DNA from: an uncultured Lachnospiraceae bacterium
Lineage (GTDB): Bacteria > Bacillota > Clostridia > Lachnospirales > Lachnospiraceae
Assembly (NCBI GenBank): GCA_910583615.1
Contig: CAJTXP010000069.1
Location: forward strand, 1-16,307
Length of the DNA stretch: 16,307 bases
Direction of reading: 5' to 3'
The notes beneath the pieces were generated by a model. It saw only the letters and a list, made by a program, of their open reading frames with translations, searched no databases and was not told the origin of the DNA. The first letter of the stretch is position 1. Every line of letters starts with the position of its first letter. Positions 7,042 through 14,214 of the stretch are shown here, piece by piece. The translations under genes were made by a program, and so were the position numbers.

Positions 7042-8055
7042 ATGGATGATAAAGCACAGACAGACACCTGGTCTACGACCCATGATTATACAGGAATAAA
7101 AGAAGATGCAGCAGGTAATCAACAGACGGTCAGCGGAACGCTTACGCTGAATCATGCTGCGGCCAGACTTGATTTTTCAAAATTAAGTGCGGACAATAAA
7201 GAGGATCTGATCGGAACCGGGTTTTACTGTACATGCCTTACATGCAATAATCATTACAGCATAAAATTTACGGAAGGTACTGGAAACAACAGAGTGGCAA
7301 GCGGCAGCCATTATGTATATGAGATCGGTATTGATCAGGTGCAGACAGGGGAAGATCTGGTGGATGCCATACTGGCCGGACTGGGCGCGGGCAAAGGTGG
7401 TATCGCAAATCCAATGAGTCATTATACCATGTGGCGTGCAGATCCGAATCAGCCCGGTCAGTTGATTCTGTATGATGACCGTTCTTCAGACAGTCAGCCT
7501 CAGGAACTGAATGGCGTTCAGAACATTCAATGGAGTAATCCATCCTGGAGGCATCAAAGTTTTGGCACGAAAACCAGTCCGAACAGTAATAACGGCAGGT
7601 TTGGCCGCGGTGTGGCGTACCAGCCGGGAACATGGAAACCGCCGGTAAAACCGCCGGAACCGGATCTGCATCTGCAGGTCGGTGCATCGTCGGAGGAGAA
7701 GCTGGGTATTCTTCTGCCCAGAGTCAGAGTGAACGCTCTGGGGCTGAAAAATGTATCCGTGAAAACACAGGAAGAGGCTAATGGTTCGATCAAAATTTTT
7801 GAGGATGCAATTGATCATGTTGCTGGTGAAAGGGGACGGATGGGCGCATACCAGAAACGTCTGGAGCATGCTTATCAGTCTCAGGCGGTCACCTCTGAGA
7901 ATCTGACAGAGGCGGAAAGCCGCATCCGGGATACGGATATGGCAGAAGAAGTAGTGAATTATACAAAAAACAGTATTCTTCTGCAGGCATCTCAGTCCAT
8001 GGTGTCTTTTGCCAATACGCTTCCGCAGAACGTTATGAAGCTGATAAGTGGATGA
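7042..8055 (+). CDS. Flagellin, variable domain and C-terminal fragment (frameshifted gene)
   Basis: This continues the flagellin above in another frame. That frame is open from 6982, just after a TGA, and first reads EIYPVTFLPEWVDGGKA before the ATG at 7042, so the ATG is probably internal to the ancestral gene. The variable region (about 1-230) includes a cysteine cluster CTCLTC (63-68) and a proline-rich linker PPVKPPEPD. The C-terminal about 100 residues are classical flagellin D1/D0: NVSVKTQEEANGSI, GAYQKRLEHAYQS, ESRIRDTDMAEE, and QASQSMVSFANTLPQNVMKLI. Moving the downstream frame onto the upstream one needs a one-base deletion between about 6980 and 7024. With both parts joined the protein would be about 504 residues. 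No clear ribosome site precedes 7042, so as it stands the gene is probably inactive unless the shift is an assembly error or phase variation. Confidence 0.75.
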   Translation: MDDKAQTDTWSTTHDYTGIKEDAAGNQQTVSGTLTLNHAAARLDFSKLSADNKEDLIGTGFYCTCLTCNNHYSIKFTEGTGNNRVASGSHYVYEIGIDQVQTGEDLVDAILAGLGAGKGGIANPMSHYTMWRADPNQPGQLILYDDRSSDSQPQELNGVQNIQWSNPSWRHQSFGTKTSPNSNNGRFGRGVAYQPGTWKPPVKPPEPDLHLQVGASSEEKLGILLPRVRVNALGLKNVSVKTQEEANGSIKIFEDAIDHVAGERGRMGAYQKRLEHAYQSQAVTSENLTEAESRIRDTDMAEEVVNYTKNSILLQASQSMVSFANTLPQNVMKLISG

Positions 8056-8071
8056 TCTGGATGCTTTTACA

Positions 8072-8096
8072 GGCGGCCGTTATGGCCGCCCGTTTT
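8072..8096 (+). terminator. Rho-independent terminator after flagellin
   Basis: GGCGGCC (8072-8078) and GGCCGCC (8084-8090) form a perfect 7-base GC stem with loop GTTAT, followed by CGTTTTATTG. It lies 17 bases after the flagellin stop and separates it from the promoter of the next gene. Confidence 0.88.
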
Positions 8097-8118
8097 ATTG
8101 TCGGAAAAGAAACAGGCA

Positions 8119-8147
8119 TTGGATATGAGGGGGAGATATGATATAAT
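8119..8147 (+). promoter_or_regulatory. Extended -10 promoter for the AAA-ATPase pair
   Basis: A perfect TATAAT (8142-8147) preceded by TGA forms an extended -10 element (TGATATAAT, 8139-8147). A weak -35, TTGGAT (8119-8124), sits 17 bases upstream. Transcription would start near 8154, which leaves a leader of about 70 bases before the gene start at 8227 and rules out the in-frame start at 8098. Confidence 0.65.
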
Positions 8148-8226
8148 ATCACCAACCGGAGCAAAGAGAAGGTTGATGATCTGCGCGACAGGCAGAAAGA
8201 GAATCGGAAGACGGGGGGAACAAAGC

Positions 8227-9906
8227 ATGGCGAGAACCGTAGGGATCGGTTATCAGGATTTTGCACAGTTGATTACCAATGAGATCTTCTATGTGGATAA
8301 AACTGCATTTATCAAAGAGTGGTGGGAGAATAAGGATATGGTGACGCTGATCACCCGTCCCAGGCGTTTCGGTAAAACGCTGAATCTGAGCATGCTGGAG
8401 CAGTTCTTTTCCGTGGAGTATGCAGGCAGAGGAGATCTTTTTGAAGGGCTTGCCATATGGGAGGAAGAGAAATACCGCAGGATGCAGGGAACGTGTCCGG
8501 TGATTGCCCTGAGCTTTGCAGACGTGAAAGAGACAACGTTTGCGGAGACAAGAGAAAAGATCTGTTATACGATTGAGAAAGTATTTCACCGATACCGGTA
8601 TCTGCTGGAAAGCGGGCTCCTGGATGAGCAGGAAAAGGAATTTTTCAGCAGTGTTTCAGCGGAGATGAAGGGTTATATGGCGACGTCTTCTCTTGGAACT
8701 CTGTCGGAATACCTGTACCGATATTATGGGAAAAAAGTCATCATTCTGCTGGACGAATACGACACGCCCATGCAGGAGGCGTATGTATACGGATACTGGG
8801 AAGAACTGGTGGAATTTACCCGCAGTCTGTTCAATTCTACGTTTAAGACGAATCCGTATCTGGACCGTGCGGTCATGACGGGCATTACAAGAGTGAGTAA
8901 AGAGTCCATTTTTTCGGATCTGAACAATCTGACGGTGGTGACGGCAACATCGGACCTGTATGCAGACAGCTTTGGATTTACGGAAAAAGAAGTCCGTATG
9001 GCGCTGAAAGAATACGGAATGGAAGACAAAATGCCGGGAGTGAAGCAGTGGTATGACGGATTTGTCTTCGGCCATTCCAGAGAGATCTACAATCCATGGT
9101 CGATCATGAATTATCTCAAGACCGGAAAGCTGTCTGCCTACTGGGCCAACACCAGCAGCAATCATCTGGTTGGAAAGGTGATCCGGGAAGGAAGCAGGGA
9201 CGTGAAATGGATCATGGAGGACCTGCTGAAGGGAAAGTCATTCCGTGCGCAGATCGACGAGCAGATCGTGTTCAGCCAGCTGGATACTTCAGAAAGCGCC
9301 ATCTGGAGCCTGCTTCTCGCCGGAGGATACCTGAAAGTCGAAGATTATCAGATCGATGAGGAGACCGGGAAAGAGACGTACGAGCTGTCGCTGACGAACC
9401 GGGAAGTCCGGATCCTGTTTGAACAGATGATCAAAGGATGGTTTGCCCGGAACATTTCGGATTATAATGATTTTATCAGGGCGCTGCTGCTTCAGGATCT
9501 GGATGCCATGAATGAATATATGAACCGGGTGGCGCTGGCGACTTTTGGCAGCTTTGATACCGGGACGCATCCTTCTGCGTCAGAGCTGGAGCGGTTTTAT
9601 CACGGCTTTGTGCTGGGGCTGATGGTGGAATTGTCCGGCCGGTATACGATCCTCTCCAACCGGGAGAGCGGATTCGGCAGATATGATGTGATGCTGGAAC
9701 CGGAAAACGGGCTGGACGATGCGTATATTCTGGAATTCAAAGTGAAAGGCCGGAAGGAGAAGGACCTGGAAGAAACGGTAAAAGCGGCGCTTCTTCAGAT
9801 TGAAGAAAAGCAGTATGCGGCGTCGCTGGAGGCAAAAGGAATCCCGAAGGAGCGGATCCGGTGTTATGGATTTGCTTTTGAAGGGAAGCGGGTGCTGATT
9901 GGGTAA
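8227..9906 (+). CDS. AAA-ATPase-like protein with C-terminal PD-(D/E)XK nuclease-like domain (paralogue 1)
   Basis: This 559-residue protein belongs to the AAA-ATPase_like/PDDEXK_9 type found in many copies in gut Firmicutes and Bacteroidetes. Its role is not established. The N-terminal marks are FYVDKTAFI (21-29), the P-loop RPRRFGKT (44-51) and Walker B LLDEYD (174-179). WYDGF (275-279) followed by YNPWS is a family signature. The C-terminal nuclease-like core has D487 in RYDVMLEP and E503/K505 in EFK. The start at 8227 follows a G-rich site (GGGGGGAA, about 8213-8220); MARTVGIGYQDF matches the usual beginning of the family, and the promoter lies in the earlier open stretch. A shorter decayed copy of this gene lies at 11.9-12.2 kb. 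Mobile-element, defence or DNA-processing roles are possible but unproven. Confidence 0.88.
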   Translation: MARTVGIGYQDFAQLITNEIFYVDKTAFIKEWWENKDMVTLITRPRRFGKTLNLSMLEQFFSVEYAGRGDLFEGLAIWEEEKYRRMQGTCPVIALSFADVKETTFAETREKICYTIEKVFHRYRYLLESGLLDEQEKEFFSSVSAEMKGYMATSSLGTLSEYLYRYYGKKVIILLDEYDTPMQEAYVYGYWEELVEFTRSLFNSTFKTNPYLDRAVMTGITRVSKESIFSDLNNLTVVTATSDLYADSFGFTEKEVRMALKEYGMEDKMPGVKQWYDGFVFGHSREIYNPWSIMNYLKTGKLSAYWANTSSNHLVGKVIREGSRDVKWIMEDLLKGKSFRAQIDEQIVFSQLDTSESAIWSLLLAGGYLKVEDYQIDEETGKETYELSLTNREVRILFEQMIKGWFARNISDYNDFIRALLLQDLDAMNEYMNRVALATFGSFDTGTHPSASELERFYHGFVLGLMVELSGRYTILSNRESGFGRYDVMLEPENGLDDAYILEFKVKGRKEKDLEETVKAALLQIEEKQYAASLEAKGIPKERIRCYGFAFEGKRVLIG

Positions 9907-9931
9907 AGAAGCAGATATGGAGGTGGCCTGT

Positions 9932-11515
9932 ATGGGACAGTACCTGAATCCGGGAAATGCAGGGTTTGAGAGAGCAGTCCGCTCGCAGATTTATGTAGAT
10001 AAGACGGAAATGCTGGATTATCTGAATTCTGTTCTGGATACAGAACAGGGATATGTATGCGTCAGCCGTCCGCGGCGTTTTGGAAAATCCATAGCTGCAA
10101 GGATGGTGGCGTCATATTACAGCAAAGGCTGTGATTCGGAGAAGATTTTCTCGAAATATAAGATTGCACAGAAAAAGGACTTCAAAAAACATCTCAATCA
10201 ATATCAGGTAATTCAGCTGGATATTGCGGAATTGAAGGTGACGATGTCCGGGAAAGAAGATCTTGTTTCCTGTATCCAGAAATGTGTCCTGGGCGAGCTG
10301 CGGGAAGCATATCCGTTTATTTCAAAGGAGACATACTCACTTCCGCTGGCACTTGCGGATATTAATGAGAAGACAGGAGAGAGGTTTATCTTTGTTATTG
10401 ATGAGTGGGATGCCGTTTTTCGGGAAGACTTGTCTGATAAAAAGACACAGGATCAGTATATCAATCTGCTCAGAGGATTGTTTAAAGGTGAAAAGTCGCA
10501 GCGTTTTATGAGTCTTGCGTATCTGACCGGTATTCTTCCGATCAAGAGGTATAACAGTGAATCGGCATTAAATAATTTCAGAGAATTTACCATGACAGGA
10601 CCGAAAAGGCTGGACAGATATGTCGGTTTTACAGAAGAGGAAGTGAAAGAACTGTGTGAGAAATATCACATGAATTTCGAAGAAGCAAAGCACTGGTATG
10701 ACGGTTATGGCTTTCGGCGGCTGAAACATGTTTACTGTCCGAATTCTGTGACAAACGCAATGCTTGACGGAGAATATAACAGCTACTGGACCGGTACGGT
10801 TGCTTATGAATCTCTGAAATATTATATTACAGTCAATCAGGACGGATTGAAAAGTGCAGTGGTCAGGCTGCTGGCAGGGGAACGGTGCAAAATCAATACG
10901 GAAACTTTCGAAAATGATCTGTCGAAAATCAGCAGCCGGGATGACGTTCTTACCCTGTTGATTCATCTGGGATATCTTGGGTATGACGCGGTGAAAGAAG
11001 AGGTCTATATTCCAAATGAGGAGGTGCGAAGAGCATTCACCGGTGCAGTGGCAGGGACGGACTGGACGCCGGTGATCAATTCGCTGAAAGCTTCAGACAG
11101 GTTGCTGCAGGCTGTATGGGAACGAGATGCAGATGCGGTGGCGCTGGGAATAGAAAATGCGCATATGGAATTTTCCTCCATTCTTAAATATAATGACGAG
11201 AATTCTCTTCGATGTGTTCTCAGGCTGGCCCTTTACAATGCGGTTAATGAATATACGGTCATTGACGAGATGCCTGGAGGAAAAGGTTATGCAGATGTTG
11301 TTTTTCTGCCGCGTCCCTTTTCAGATAAACCGGCTCTGGTAATAGAGTTAAAATATAACCAGTCTGCAGAAGGAGCTGTTGCTCAGATAAAAAACAGAAA
11401 ATATACGGAAAAGCTGGAAGCATATAGAAAAAATATGCTCCTTGTCGGAATCAATTATGATAAGGACAGTGAGGATAAAAGACATACTTGTCTGATCGAG
11501 GAATATAGGGGATAG
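9932..11515 (+). CDS. AAA-ATPase-like protein with C-terminal PD-(D/E)XK nuclease-like domain (paralogue 2)
   Basis: A second member of the same broad family, 527 residues, clearly divergent from its upstream neighbour. Visible marks are IYVDKTEML (20-28), P-loop RPRRFGKS (47-54), Walker B FVIDEWD (154-160), WYDGYGF (255-261), and a nuclease-like core with D455 in GYADVVFLP and E472/K474 in ELKY. The start at 9932 has GGAGGTG (9919-9925) 7 bases upstream. The TTG at 9899, inside the previous gene, and the ATG at 9917, which overlaps this site, are less likely. Only 25 bases separate it from paralogue 1, so the two form one transcript from the 8119-8147 promoter to the 11.6 kb terminator. Whether the two proteins act together is unknown. 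Confidence 0.87.
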   Translation: MGQYLNPGNAGFERAVRSQIYVDKTEMLDYLNSVLDTEQGYVCVSRPRRFGKSIAARMVASYYSKGCDSEKIFSKYKIAQKKDFKKHLNQYQVIQLDIAELKVTMSGKEDLVSCIQKCVLGELREAYPFISKETYSLPLALADINEKTGERFIFVIDEWDAVFREDLSDKKTQDQYINLLRGLFKGEKSQRFMSLAYLTGILPIKRYNSESALNNFREFTMTGPKRLDRYVGFTEEEVKELCEKYHMNFEEAKHWYDGYGFRRLKHVYCPNSVTNAMLDGEYNSYWTGTVAYESLKYYITVNQDGLKSAVVRLLAGERCKINTETFENDLSKISSRDDVLTLLIHLGYLGYDAVKEEVYIPNEEVRRAFTGAVAGTDWTPVINSLKASDRLLQAVWERDADAVALGIENAHMEFSSILKYNDENSLRCVLRLALYNAVNEYTVIDEMPGGKGYADVVFLPRPFSDKPALVIELKYNQSAEGAVAQIKNRKYTEKLEAYRKNMLLVGINYDKDSEDKRHTCLIEEYRG

Positions 11516-11581
11516 AATATGTTCCTTATTTCGATTTCAGCTTCTAGAAAATCGTTTAAAGTTGTTCTGCTTTTCATGAGT

Positions 11582-11620
11582 ATGCGCTGATCAGGGAAAG
11601 GATCAGCGCATGTTTGTTTA
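11582..11620 (+). terminator. Strong hairpin terminator after the AAA-ATPase pair
   Basis: ATGCGCTGATC (11582-11592) pairs perfectly over 11 bases with GATCAGCGCAT (11601-11611). The loop is AGGGAAAG and the T-rich GTTTGTTTA follows. It lies 67 bases after the stop codon. Confidence 0.82.
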
Positions 11621-11851
11621 TGGTCCGATATTTAAATGAGAGTTTGGAACTGTCTGCAAAATATGTAGATAAAAATGCAAAGTATGCAGAATGCATTGTC
11701 GGTATTTGCTGAAAATAGTAATATATATCTTGTGATTATATATTGTTGCCAGAAAAATATGATAAACGGCACATGAGACAAGACTCTATGAGGGCAAGAA
11801 TTTAGTGCTGTTTATATAGTAATGAAAAAAGAATACAGACCAAAGAGGTCT
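11621..11851. other. AT-rich intergenic stretch, no gene seen
   Basis: No plausible reading frame with a ribosome site is present. It contains a weak promoter-like pair (see 11696-11724) and, at its right edge, the 6-base hairpin CAGACC (11836-11841)/GGTCTG (11847-11852) with no T-run after it. It separates the AAA-ATPase operon from the decayed copy. Confidence 0.5.
11696..11724 (+). promoter_or_regulatory. Weak promoter candidate
   Basis: TTGTCG (11696-11701), a 17-base spacer and TAATAT (11719-11724) each match four of six consensus bases. In AT-rich DNA this can occur by chance. It would read through the decayed ATPase copy toward the radical SAM gene. Confidence 0.22.
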
Positions 11852-12226
11852 GGAGCAAAGCGGAGGTTGATGACCTGCGCAAGCATCAGCGAACTTCTTT
11901 GTTAACGGGATTAACCAGTATCACCTGGCATAGTACTGGCAGAGGAGATCTTTTTGAAGGACTTGCCATATGGGAGGAAGAAGTGTATAAGGGTGAGCAA
12001 GGAGTCCATTTTCTCGGATCTGAACAATCTGACGGTGGTGACAGTAACGTTGGAGCTGTATGCAGACGGCTTTGGATTTACGGAGAAAGAAGTCCGTATG
12101 GCACTGAAAGAATATGGAATGGAAGACAAAATGCATGCAGCGTCGTTGGAGGCAAAAGGAATCCTAAAGGAACGGATCCAGTGTTATGGACTGGCTTTTG
12201 AAGGCAAGCGGGTGCTGATTGAGTAG
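11852..12226 (+). pseudogene. Decayed third copy of the AAA-ATPase/PD-(D/E)XK gene
   Basis: Three blocks align in order with paralogue 1 (8227-9906) and its leader. The leader block 11852-11880 matches 8158-8186 with three differences in 29. Block A, 11938-11981, matches 8425-8468 (near P-loop region coding). Block B, 11993-12134, matches 8893-9034 with equal length. Block C, 12135-12226, matches 9815-9906 through to the stop codon. About 424 bases are missing between A and B, replaced by about 11 unrelated ones, and 780 between B and C. Block A is in a different frame from B and C. The P-loop, Walker B and nuclease core are gone, so no function is expected. B plus C still form a 90-codon open frame (11954-12226) without a convincing start. 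Confidence 0.9.
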
Positions 12227-12267
12227 CATAAGTCTTCCCAGAGACAGAGAGGATAAAAAGCAGCAGT

Positions 12268-13650
12268 ATGGACAATTTATACAAAATGATAAACGAAGTA
12301 AAAGATAAAGAGGTAGTTATTTTTAACTCTCCTCTTTATCGGGAGAGATTTGATGATGGAGAAACGTATCTGCCTCCCTTGGGACAGGGATATATTCTGA
12401 CATATTTAAAGAAAAGGGGAATCACGGCAGGGCTCATAGATGCGGTTTATCATAAGCTGGGGACAGAGGAGATTATCCGTATCATTAATCATGGTGTGTT
12501 TCAAACGGTTGGTTTTAATGTTTTTTCCATTAACATGAATCTTGTGAAAGATATAATTGCCGGTATAAACAGAGCGGTTCATGTTGTGCTGGGCGGAAAA
12601 GCAGTGGGAGCTGTCTGGAGAGATATTGTGTCATGGAACACAGGGCAGAAGCTTTCACTGATCATTGGGGAGGGAGAATGGATCTTTCCAGATATTGTCA
12701 GGGGGACATGCACGGACGATGTGTTGTATGGGACAGACCGATGCAGAGTCTATCAGGTTGGGACACAGTCATGTTATTTTCCGTCGGATCTGGATAAAGT
12801 TGTTTTGGACAGGTCTTTGTTCCTGGATCGGGCGGTTTATAATCATTACGGAAAGCTGGAACAGTGCATCATTGCGTCCAGAGGTTGCATATATCGGTGC
12901 GCATTTTGCGGAGGCTCTACATATGCGAACAGAAATATTCCTGTAAGATTCCGGAGTAGTAAAAACATTCAGGATGAGATTCATGCGATTATAGAGCAGA
13001 CACCTGAGGTACAGTCGATTCGTCTTCTGGATGATCTGTTTCTGAAGGATGTGGACAGTATCCAAAAAGCGTTGGATTTATTTTCAAAATTTCCCAGGAT
13101 ATATTGGAGAGCTATGGCTCACGTTCAGTCATTTGACAATGCGGAACCATATATAGAATATTTAAAAGAAAGCGGCTGCGATGAGCTGTTTGTCGGGATT
13201 GAGTCAGGAAGTTCTAAAATAAGGAAGATGATTCATAAAGAAGGAAGCCTTGAGAGGGTAAAAGAAGTAATCAAGCTGTTTTTAACGACGGGAATTGACG
13301 TGAAAGGATATTTTATGTGTGGTTTTCCAAAAGAAACTGAGGATGATTTAGAGCAGACACTGCAGTTGGCAGAGGAGATCAAACAGTATGCAGCATGCGC
13401 AAAAGGAAAATTTCGGGCCGTAGCGTTCCGGTTTCGGCCATATCATGGCACAGAACTGTATGATCAGCTGATAAGAGAAAACTATACAATGAAAGATTAT
13501 GAAACCAGAATGCAAAAGGGAACAAAGACGCAGTATAATTTTTCTGCAGGTAATTTTTCCTGTATGGCGGATGCAGAGATCAATAACTTTCTTGAAAGGA
13601 TTACAGATGATGGATACCATTTTAAATTGCCGGAAATGCAGTCTGTGTAA
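12268..13650 (+). CDS. B12-binding-domain radical SAM protein
   Basis: This 460-residue protein has an N-terminal cobalamin-binding-like fold (about 15-150), seen as LPPLGQGYILTYLKKRG (35-51), VHVVLGGKAVG (104-114) and IIGEGE (132-137). The radical SAM core follows, with the 4Fe-4S motif CIYRCAFC (C207, C211, C214) and the GIESGS strand (310-315) common to class B enzymes. No DxHxxG motif is visible, so cobalamin may be bound base-off without a histidine ligand, or not at all. Radical SAM/B12 enzymes typically methylate unactivated carbons or rearrange substrates; the substrate here is unknown. AGAGAGGA (about 12244-12251) lies rather far (about 16 bases) before ATG. Its end overlaps the next gene by 44 bases, implying translational coupling and a joint role with the UDG-like protein. 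Confidence 0.87.
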   Translation: MDNLYKMINEVKDKEVVIFNSPLYRERFDDGETYLPPLGQGYILTYLKKRGITAGLIDAVYHKLGTEEIIRIINHGVFQTVGFNVFSINMNLVKDIIAGINRAVHVVLGGKAVGAVWRDIVSWNTGQKLSLIIGEGEWIFPDIVRGTCTDDVLYGTDRCRVYQVGTQSCYFPSDLDKVVLDRSLFLDRAVYNHYGKLEQCIIASRGCIYRCAFCGGSTYANRNIPVRFRSSKNIQDEIHAIIEQTPEVQSIRLLDDLFLKDVDSIQKALDLFSKFPRIYWRAMAHVQSFDNAEPYIEYLKESGCDELFVGIESGSSKIRKMIHKEGSLERVKEVIKLFLTTGIDVKGYFMCGFPKETEDDLEQTLQLAEEIKQYAACAKGKFRAVAFRFRPYHGTELYDQLIRENYTMKDYETRMQKGTKTQYNFSAGNFSCMADAEINNFLERITDDGYHFKLPEMQSV

Positions 13651-14167
13651 AACGCAGCTCCCTTTTATGGATCCAAACAGTGAAGCAGATATTATGCTGG
13701 TAGGAATATCTGCTAAAATAAAAAAATACAAGGATGAGATTCCGCTTGATAACAGAACAAGAAGTGGGAAACTGGTGGAACAGATGGCTGTGACAGCACA
13801 GAGACAAGGTTTTAAGATCTACAGGACCAATCTTGTAAAATGCCCTCCGACAGGAGAGGATGGGAAACTGAGGTATCCGGATGAAATTGAGATAGCGGGC
13901 TGTTTTGAACATATTTTAAAAGAAATAGAAATCGTGGATCCGAAGCTCATAGTTCTGCTTGGGAATATTGTAGTGAAAACGATACAGAAAAGATGGAAAT
14001 TAATGCCGGAAACAGATGGAACTACCAGTTTTTTAACTTATAAATATGGCGGAAGAACATTTGCTGCTTCCTTCCATCCATCCTACGTCCTGCGATCAGC
14101 AAAAAGGACGGAAGATTATCTACATGATTACGAACAGTTAATCATTTCCATGAAAGAGAGAATATGA
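13607..14167 (+). CDS. Uracil-DNA glycosylase superfamily Fe-S protein with altered catalytic motif
   Basis: This 186-residue protein resembles type 4 (and type 5) UDGs. Four cysteines, C8, C11, C79 and C99, have the spacing expected for the structural 4Fe-4S cluster. TNLVKCPPTGEDGKLRYPDEI (74-94), IVLLGN (115-120) and the C-terminal FHPSYVLRS (156-164) match the family. The first motif, normally VGEAPG followed by acidic residues and GRAG, reads VGISAKIKKYKDEIPLDNRTRSG (32-54), so the usual acidic uracil-cleaving arrangement is not seen. It may bind DNA or a modified base without ordinary UDG activity. I start it at ATG 13607, 6 bases after AAAGGA (13595-13600); ATG 13610 is equally possible. 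It overlaps the radical SAM gene by 44 bases, and the next gene's likely original start (14169) follows 1 base after its stop. Confidence 0.82.
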   Translation: MMDTILNCRKCSLCKTQLPFMDPNSEADIMLVGISAKIKKYKDEIPLDNRTRSGKLVEQMAVTAQRQGFKIYRTNLVKCPPTGEDGKLRYPDEIEIAGCFEHILKEIEIVDPKLIVLLGNIVVKTIQKRWKLMPETDGTTSFLTYKYGGRTFAASFHPSYVLRSAKRTEDYLHDYEQLIISMKERI

Positions 14168-14214
14168 TATGGAGCGATATATGAGTGTTATTGCATTTAT
14201 GCTGATGTTGCTGA

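Noticed and set aside
8098..8226. 43-codon extension of AAA-ATPase paralogue 1
   Set aside because: The extended -10 promoter lies inside it and the family begins at MARTVGIG; the G-rich ribosome site is just before 8227.
11899..12201. 100-codon open frame over the decayed ATPase copy
   Set aside because: Its frame does not match the homologous protein frame over blocks B and C, so it is a chance opening in a pseudogene.
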